From: an uncultured Ulvibacter sp. | Lineage (GTDB): Bacteria > Bacteroidota > Bacteroidia > Flavobacteriales > Flavobacteriaceae | DNA: 64,000 bases | Direction: 5' to 3' | NCBI GenBank assembly: GCA_938083445.1 | Contig: CALKCP010000006.1 | Coordinates: 1-64,000 of the forward strand | Notes under the pieces: generated by a model | Databases searched by the model: none | What the model saw: only the letters and a program-made list of their open reading frames with translations | Told to the model about the DNA's origin: nothing | Part shown: in pieces, positions 58,816 to 64,000 of the stretch | Position numbering within the stretch: the first letter of the stretch is position 1 | How the letters are laid out: each line of letters begins with the position of its first letter | Translations under genes and position numbers: made by a program

Positions 58816-61800
58816 TTAATGCCCAGTTAGCACCCATTCCCCCTTGCCAATTAATGGAATGGCTTGTTTGTACTTAACCTCTTTGCTTTCACCGCTCATT
58901 ACATGTTTGATGGTGACTCTATCGTTACGGTTAATTTTTGGCTGTTCACGAACAATTGTTTCTGTTACCTGTGGACGCTGTGTTTGTCCTGCTGAACGGG
59001 ATTCGGCAGATCTTTCATCCAAGTTTTGAATTTCATCCTTTTGTTCATTCAATCGTTCTTTCGGACGAATATTTCGTGCTTCTTGAATATGCTGCTGTGT
59101 TTCTTGAGGTAATTCTCCTTTAAATAAGAATGAAAGTACGTCTTTATTCACTTTTTCTATCATTGATTTGAACAACTCAAAAGATTCAAACTTATAAATT
59201 AACAAAGGATCTTTTTGCTCATGGACAGCTAGTTGAACAGATTGTTTTAACTCATCCATCTTTCGAAGATGGGTTTTCCAAGAATCATCAATGATGGCCA
59301 GCGTAATATTCTTTTCAAAGTCTTTTACAAGTTGCTTTCCTTCAGTTTCATAAGCTTTAACGAGGTCTGTAGCAACATTTAACGTTTTAACTCCATCGGT
59401 AAACGGAACTAAGATTCGCTGGTATTTTTCTCTTTGCGTTTCGTAGACATTCTTGATTACAGGATAGGCCATATCGGCATTGCGACTCATTTTATCATTA
59501 TAATGCTTGTACGCCTGTTTATAGGTACTTCCGGCGATTTTCATCGCGTCTAATTTTTCAAATTCATCTTCAGAAAGTGAAGAGTTCATAGTAAAATAGC
59601 GAAACAATTCAAATTCGAAATTCTTATAATCTTGCGCGCCTTTATTTGTATCAGCAATGATTTCAGCAGTGTCATAAATCATATTTGCAATATCGACACG
59701 AAGTCGTTCCCCAAATAATGCATTATACCTTCGTTTGTAGACAACTTCACGCTGTGCATTCATAACATCGTCATACTCTAGCAGTCGTTTACGAATACCG
59801 AAGTTGTTTTCTTCTACTTTTTTCTGAGCACGTTCAATGGACTTTGAAATCATAGAATGCTGAATCACTTCACCTTCTTCTAGTCCCATTCGGTCCATCA
59901 TTTTGGCGATTCGTTCACTACCAAACAGGCGCATTAAATTGTCCTCTAGTGACACATAAAACTGTGAACTTCCTGGATCCCCTTGCCGTCCACTTCGACC
60001 TCGCAACTGTCTGTCAACACGTCTAGAATCGTGACGCTCTGTTCCTACGATTGCCAATCCTCCAGCGGCTTTCACTTCATCGCTCAACTTAATGTCTGTA
60101 CCACGACCTGCCATATTGGTAGCAATTGTTACGATACCGGCATTACCAGCTTCAGCAACAATGTCTGCCTCTTTTTTATGCATTTTTGCATTCAATACAT
60201 TGTGATGAATGTTACGAATACTCAACATTCTACTTAGTAGTTCAGAAATTTCTACCGATGTCGTACCGATTAAAACAGGTCTGCCTGCATTTGAAAGTTC
60301 AACAACTTCATCAATTACCGCATTGTATTTTTCTCGTTTGGTCTTGTAAATCTTATCTTCTCTATCATCACGTGCGATGGGTCTGTTTGTTGGAATTTCA
60401 ACGACATCTAATTTGTAGATCTCCCAAAGTTCACCTGCTTCAGTTACTGCAGTACCTGTCATTCCAGACAGTTTTTTGTACATTCTGAAGTAATTTTGAA
60501 GCGTAATGGTAGCAAAGGTTTGCGTCATCGCTTCAATCTTCACATTCTCTTTTGCCTCAATCGCCTGATGCAAACCGTCACTATAACGACGACCGTCCAT
60601 GATACGACCTGTTTGCTCATCCACAATCATCACTTTATTTTCCATCACCACGTATTGGGTGTCTTTTTCAAATAATGAGTAGGCTTTAAGCAATTGATTC
60701 ATTGTATGAATACGTTCACTCTTCACCCCGTAATCCCGGAAAAGGATTTCTTTTAACGCAGCTTCCTTTTCTGTAGACAATTCTTGCCCTTCAATTTTGG
60801 CGATTTCAACACCAATTTCAGGCATCACGAAGAAATCGGGATCGTCTTCTCCAGAGAGGAAGTTTACTCCTTTGTCTGATAGTTCAATCTGATTGTTTTT
60901 CTCGTCTATAACGTAGTAGAGTTCGGCGTCAATTTTTGGCATTTCCCGATTGTTATCGGACATATATTGATTTTCTGTTTTCTGAAGGATTTGTTTTACA
61001 CCTTCTTCAGAAAGAAATTTTATCAATGCCTTATTCTTCGGAATACCCCTATAGACTCGTAAAAGTTGAAAACCACCCTCTTTGGTGTCTCCTTCCTTTA
61101 TCAATCGTTTTGCTTCTGCTAAAACCCCAGTTAGGTACTTTTTTTGAACGTCAACAATATCCTGAATCTTTGGTTTTAATTCATTAAACTCGTGACGGTC
61201 TCCTTCAGGTACAGGACCTGATATAATGAGCGGGGTACGTGCATCATCAATTAATACGGAATCGACCTCATCAACTATCGCATAATGATGTGGCCGCTGC
61301 ACTAAATCTCCTGGAGCATGAGCCATATTGTCTCTTAGGTAATCGAAACCAAATTCATTATTGGTACCATAGGTGATATCTGCATTATAGGCTTTTTTCC
61401 TTTCTTCTGAATTTGGCTGGTGATAATCAATACAATCGACGCTAATTCCATGAAACTCAAAAATAGGTGCCATCCATGCACTATCACGTTTTGCTAAGTA
61501 ATCGTTCACCGTTACTAGGTGTACTCCATTTCCCGCCAGCGCATTTAAATACATGGGCAGTGTTGCTACTAAGGTTTTACCTTCTCCAGTATGCATTTCG
61601 GCTGCTTTTCCTTGATGCAGAGCTACACCACCTACGAGCTGCACGTCATAATGCACCATATCCCAGGTAACCTCTTTTCCAGCAGCATCCCAAGAGTTTT
61701 TCCAAGTTGCTTTATCGCCGTCTAATGTCACGTATGCTTTCGTTCCCGAAATATCACGGTCAAAAGCGTTGGCAGTTACGGTAAGATTTTCATTATCTCT

Positions 61801-62169
61801 AAATCGTTTGGCCGTTTCCTTAACTACGGCAAAGGCTTCAGGAAGAATTTTAAGAAGTGTTTCTTTTTCGATTTCGTATTGGTCTACTTTTAAAGTATCG
61901 ATTGCATTATAGATATCCTCTTTTTTATCGATGTCTTCCATCAAATCGGCCTCTTTTTGAAGCCTATTAATTTCAGTCTGAATGTCTTTTTGGTCCTCTT
62001 TAATGATCTCTCTAAATCGATATGATTTTGACCTTAATTCGTCTAAAGAAAGCTTTTCCAGCGCAGCTTCATGTTTCTTAATTTCATCAACTAAGGGTTG
62101 AAGGTCGCCAATATCTTTTTTGGATTTATCTCCAACAAAAACTTTTAATACACTATCTAAAAATCCCAT
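58816..62169 (-). CDS. secA: Preprotein translocase ATPase SecA
   Basis: An 1117-residue motor that drives precursor export through SecYEG. Walker A MHTGEGKTL, DEAD-type DEVDSVLIDDARTPLIISG, the preprotein cross-linking domain, TNMAGRGTDIKLSD and the RRVDRQLRGRSGRQGDPGSSQFY motor region are all present. It is about 200 residues longer than E. coli SecA, as in Bacteroidetes, with insertions in the N-terminal half. The tail (TETIVREQPKINRNDRVTIKH to the GKGEWVLTGH end) lacks the zinc-binding CxCx8CH/C motif that contacts SecB. A perfect inverted repeat lies 21 bases upstream. Confidence 0.96.
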   Translation of the reverse strand: MGFLDSVLKVFVGDKSKKDIGDLQPLVDEIKKHEAALEKLSLDELRSKSYRFREIIKEDQKDIQTEINRLQKEADLMEDIDKKEDIYNAIDTLKVDQYEIEKETLLKILPEAFAVVKETAKRFRDNENLTVTANAFDRDISGTKAYVTLDGDKATWKNSWDAAGKEVTWDMVHYDVQLVGGVALHQGKAAEMHTGEGKTLVATLPMYLNALAGNGVHLVTVNDYLAKRDSAWMAPIFEFHGISVDCIDYHQPNSEERKKAYNADITYGTNNEFGFDYLRDNMAHAPGDLVQRPHHYAIVDEVDSVLIDDARTPLIISGPVPEGDRHEFNELKPKIQDIVDVQKKYLTGVLAEAKRLIKEGDTKEGGFQLLRVYRGIPKNKALIKFLSEEGVKQILQKTENQYMSDNNREMPKIDAELYYVIDEKNNQIELSDKGVNFLSGEDDPDFFVMPEIGVEIAKIEGQELSTEKEAALKEILFRDYGVKSERIHTMNQLLKAYSLFEKDTQYVVMENKVMIVDEQTGRIMDGRRYSDGLHQAIEAKENVKIEAMTQTFATITLQNYFRMYKKLSGMTGTAVTEAGELWEIYKLDVVEIPTNRPIARDDREDKIYKTKREKYNAVIDEVVELSNAGRPVLIGTTSVEISELLSRMLSIRNIHHNVLNAKMHKKEADIVAEAGNAGIVTIATNMAGRGTDIKLSDEVKAAGGLAIVGTERHDSRRVDRQLRGRSGRQGDPGSSQFYVSLEDNLMRLFGSERIAKMMDRMGLEEGEVIQHSMISKSIERAQKKVEENNFGIRKRLLEYDDVMNAQREVVYKRRYNALFGERLRVDIANMIYDTAEIIADTNKGAQDYKNFEFELFRYFTMNSSLSEDEFEKLDAMKIAGSTYKQAYKHYNDKMSRNADMAYPVIKNVYETQREKYQRILVPFTDGVKTLNVATDLVKAYETEGKQLVKDFEKNITLAIIDDSWKTHLRKMDELKQSVQLAVHEQKDPLLIYKFESFELFKSMIEKVNKDVLSFLFKGELPQETQQHIQEARNIRPKERLNEQKDEIQNLDERSAESRSAGQTQRPQVTETIVREQPKINRNDRVTIKHVMSGESKEVKYKQAIPLIGKGEWVLTGH

Positions 62170-62189
62170 TATAATTTTTTTATGTTGAA

Positions 62190-62208
62190 AATGTTGCTTT
62201 GCAACATT
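62190..62208. promoter_or_regulatory. Perfect inverted repeat in the secA leader
   Basis: AATGTTGC (62190-62197), TTT, GCAACATT (62201-62208). The 8-bp stem lies 21 bases before the secA start. It could be an RNA hairpin masking or placing the start, or a protein operator. Confidence 0.4.
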
Positions 62209-62397
62209 CTTACTTTACTCGTTCTAACAAAGCTCGCTCGGTCTCTACTTCATGTGGGGTACCAATTAACAAATAAAACAAGCCTAATATTTCAAATTAT
62301 TTAGGTCCCATTTCAACAGCGAATGGTTGTAATACAAAAAAACTGCAAAAAAACTAGATTGCCAAAAGCTTAACGCCTTTTTAAGAGTTCTTTTTTA

Positions 62398-62427
62398 AGC
62401 AAAAAAAAAGCCTCATTTGTTGAGACT
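62398..62427 (-). terminator. Intrinsic terminator of the DUF2795 gene
   Basis: On the minus strand AGTCTCA pairs with TGAGGCT with one G-U wobble, followed by nine or more U. It works only in this orientation, since the other strand would carry a C-A mismatch. Confidence 0.75.
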
Positions 62428-62473
62428 TTTTATATTTTTTTAGGCTTGAAATGTTCCGTTCAACATGGTTCCT

Positions 62474-62695
62474 TTAGTATTCATCTTCATTCCAAAGATA
62501 ATCCTCATCTGAAGGATAATCTGGCCAAATCTCATCAATCGAGTCATAAGAATCACCTTCATCTTCAATTGCTTGAAGGTTTTCCACTACTTCTAGAGGA
62601 GCTCCAGTTCTAATCGCATAATCGATTAATTCATCTTTCGTTGCCGGCCAAGGTGCATCACTTAAATAAGATGCCAATTCTAACGTCCAGTACAT
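62474..62695 (-). CDS. DUF2795 domain protein
   Basis: A 73-residue acidic protein with the DUF2795 pattern LASYLSDAPWPATKDELIDYAIRTGAPLEVVENLQAIEDEGDSYDSIDEIWPDYP. The family is short and helical; its role is unknown. The C-terminus is very acidic (SDEDYLWNEDEY). It has its own promoter and terminator, so it is a single-gene unit. Confidence 0.88.
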   Translation of the reverse strand: MYWTLELASYLSDAPWPATKDELIDYAIRTGAPLEVVENLQAIEDEGDSYDSIDEIWPDYPSDEDYLWNEDEY

Positions 62696-62718
62696 AGCGT
62701 TTCGGTTTTAATTTGCTG

Positions 62719-62748
62719 CAAAAATAATTTTTTTGGTGAGAAAGTCAA
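62719..62748 (-). promoter_or_regulatory. Promoter of the DUF2795 gene
   Basis: On the minus strand TTG (62748-62746), 19 bases, TATTTTTG (62726-62719). Exact Bacteroidetes consensus and spacing, 23 bases before the ATG at 62695. Confidence 0.7.
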
Positions 62749-62836
62749 GTAAATTCACAATTATTTCTGCAATAATATAAAGAACGTATATAATATGGTA
62801 ACAATCAGCATATTATATTTTAATATTTATCTAAGA

Positions 62837-63409
62837 TTAGAGTTTCTTTGGAATCCAAAGAATTTCTTCCGCTTTTAGTTGATAAGTCAATTTCCGTGCC
62901 AGTACAAATAGGAAGTCAGATAGTCTATTGAGATACATCAAAACCTGTTCATCTAGTGGCTCTTGCTCATTTAAGACGGTGGTGATACGCTCCGCTCGAC
63001 GGCAAATACAGCGCGCTATGTGACAATGTGACACAGTGGGATGGCCTCCAGGTAAAACAAAATGCGTCATCGGAGGAAGGCTTTCGTTCATGACATCCAT
63101 TTCGTTTTCAAGAAAGTACATATCCTCTTCTATAATCCTTGGAATGTTTAATCGCTCTTTTCCACTTTTAAGAATCGTTTTCTCCGGATCGGTAGCTAAA
63201 ATGGCACCTAACGTAAACAATCGATCCTGAATATGGATGAGGATTTCTTTCGATCTTTCATCAATTTCTTGATCTCGAATTAATCCGATGTAGGAGTTTA
63301 ATTCATCCACGGTACCATAACTCTCAATGCGAATGTGATGCTTTGCAACCCGCGTGCCTCCAAAGAGTGCCGTGGTGCCGTCATCGCCCGTTTTGGTATA
63401 TATTTTCAT
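62837..63409 (-). CDS. Cob(I)alamin adenosyltransferase (PduO type)
   Basis: A 190-residue enzyme that transfers adenosyl from ATP to cob(I)alamin, giving the adenosylcobalamin needed by IcmF. The ATP-binding N-terminus KIYTKTGDDGTTALFGGTRVAKHHIRIESYGTVDELNSYIG and the RRAER motif are PduO hallmarks, and LNRLSDFLFVLARKL closes the helical core. It is not next to icmF, but both are on this window. A small membrane protein is divergent or upstream on the same strand. PduO can also hand the cofactor directly to mutases. Confidence 0.94.
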   Translation of the reverse strand: MKIYTKTGDDGTTALFGGTRVAKHHIRIESYGTVDELNSYIGLIRDQEIDERSKEILIHIQDRLFTLGAILATDPEKTILKSGKERLNIPRIIEEDMYFLENEMDVMNESLPPMTHFVLPGGHPTVSHCHIARCICRRAERITTVLNEQEPLDEQVLMYLNRLSDFLFVLARKLTYQLKAEEILWIPKKL

Positions 63410-63516
63410 AGCCTGTGTTTTTGTTGATAAAGGTACATAAGATACTTTAGATGAAAATGACTTCGGTGAGAGATTTAGAATAGGTGGGTGGAAAATAGAA
63501 AAACAGCCAACTTCGT

Positions 63517-63678
63517 TTAAATGGAATCTTTCTTTTTCTCGTAATACTCTTTTTTAAAACTCCGACGTCGTCGTTTTCGCTGTTTCTGGGTGAGGCTCTT
63601 GTTCCAAAAGTAAATCATTGCGAGAAGGGCGACACCGCCGATTATAAGTACTACAGGGTTTGAAAAGCTAATTTCCAT
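63517..63678 (-). CDS. Small single-helix basic membrane protein (53 aa)
   Basis: ATG at 63678-63676, stop TAA at 63519-63517. Residues 8-25 are hydrophobic (VVLIIGGVALLAMIYFW) and the rest is strongly basic (QKQRKRRRRSFKKEYYEKKK), a single-pass anchor with a cytoplasmic basic tail. From memory, similar short proteins occur widely in Flavobacteriaceae. It is separated from the PduO gene by 107 bases and from the ABC ATPase end by 154 bases. Function unknown. Confidence 0.65.
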   Translation of the reverse strand: MEISFSNPVVLIIGGVALLAMIYFWNKSLTQKQRKRRRRSFKKEYYEKKKDSI

Positions 63679-63832
63679 GATGTGAAGATACTGTTGGAGG
63701 TGTTAAATTCCAAATTACAAATTTCCGAAGCACATGCGATTTTAGATAAATTTCTTTAAAGTGCGCATTTTTTTGTCAGAGTTTTTTGGGGTGTTCTTTT
63801 CTGAAAAAACCAAGAATTAACAAAAAAAACAA

Positions 63833-64000
63833 CTACCTATTCCGTACATCACTCTCAATTATTCCGTCACGAAGTCTTATGATTCTGTGCGCATGTTCTG
63901 CAACCTCTTCTTCATGTGTGACTACTATAACGGTGTTTCCCTGCTTGTGAATTTCGTCAAAAAGTGTTAGTATTTCTAATGATGTAACGGAATCAAGGTT
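63833..64000 (-). CDS. ABC transporter ATP-binding protein, partial (MacB/LolD-like)
   Basis: The C-terminal 55 residues of an ATPase whose 5' part lies beyond the window end. The D-loop NLDS (just after the Walker B region, which is off-window), LTLFDEIHKQGNTVIVVTHEEEVAEHAHRIIRLRDGII and the switch His in VTHE are visible. The H-loop and the RIIRLRDG ending are typical of LolD/MacB-type exporters of lipoproteins or macrolides. Family is firm; substrate is open. Confidence 0.88.
   Translation of the reverse strand, partial: NLDSVTSLEILTLFDEIHKQGNTVIVVTHEEEVAEHAHRIIRLRDGIIESDVRNR

Larger units (their letters stand above)
62170..62473. other. 304-base region between secA and the DUF2795 gene
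   Basis: It holds the secA leader with one perfect inverted repeat and, at its far end, the terminator of the DUF2795 gene. No open reading frame and no strong -7 element were found. The long A+T-rich part with a GAGACCGAGCGAGC stretch is otherwise featureless. Confidence 0.5.

Noticed and set aside
1-64000. CRISPR arrays, insertion sequences, prophage, tRNA or rRNA genes
   Set aside because: I saw no regularly spaced repeats, no transposase or integrase genes, and no recognisable tRNA T-loop or rRNA sequence in the intergenic parts.

Overview
The window looks like chromosomal DNA of a member of the Bacteroidota, most likely a marine-type Flavobacteriaceae. The evidence is a SusC/SusD pair, two proteins with type IX secretion (T9SS) C-terminal sorting domains, type III glutamine synthetase, a DnaJ with only two CxxCxGxG motifs, many lipoproteins with short Bacteroidetes-style lipoboxes, A+T-rich spacers without Shine-Dalgarno sequences, and repeated matches to the Bacteroidetes promoter (TTG/TTTG, about 19-21 bases, then TAnnTTTG). 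I recognised no rRNA, tRNA, CRISPR array, insertion sequence or prophage. No species can be named from the sequence alone.

Layout. 0-5 kb: a lipoprotein, a secreted protein, SelO, adenine phosphoribosyltransferase, a 50-residue flavobacterial protein, and a CaCA-family antiporter. 5-9.9 kb: glutamine synthetase III, PurM and release factor 1. 9.9-15.1 kb: PyrF, a substrate-binding-protein homologue with no signal peptide, and the fused isobutyryl-CoA mutase IcmF. 15-26 kb: a secreted hydrolase, an Lrp/AsnC regulator, DUF1684, CrcB, a SRPBCC/effector-binding protein, a DPP III-type peptidase, a MazG-like protein, IlvE, DUF4920, MnmD and a TIGR01777 epimerase. 26-35 kb: GrpE-DnaJ, a NatAB-type ABC exporter, MscS, a sigma-54 activator without a DNA-binding domain, PPK2 and an M28 peptidase. 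35-42 kb: a membrane-bound AraC-type regulator followed by SusC, SusD and a small lipoprotein. 42-53 kb: DUF1853/DUF1801, a MATE exporter, then an envelope-lipid region with three PAP2 phosphatases, GT39 (ArnT-like), a LAB_N protein, GT2, a sugar-nucleotide epimerase and an EptA-like phosphoethanolamine transferase. 53-64 kb: MeaB, Ohr/OsmC, DUF2911, DUF4199, two T9SS cargo proteins, SecA, DUF2795, a PduO-type cobalamin adenosyltransferase, a 53-residue membrane protein, and the 3' end of an ABC ATPase cut by the window edge.

How genes may work together. IcmF needs adenosylcobalamin, and the window also encodes an adenosyltransferase (PduO type), a stand-alone MeaB and a BtuF-like protein, so B12 handling recurs. 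The 45-53 kb genes fit lipid A or undecaprenyl-phosphate remodelling. The 35-42 kb block resembles a nutrient-uptake locus without degradative enzymes. Most of the window is ordinary housekeeping DNA. The points most worth checking are the signal-less BtuF-like protein before IcmF, the lipid-remodelling region, a decamer present three times in intergenic DNA, a possible structured RNA at 44.8-45.0 kb, four convergent gene pairs with interlocked stop codons, and small genes that a length cut-off would miss.
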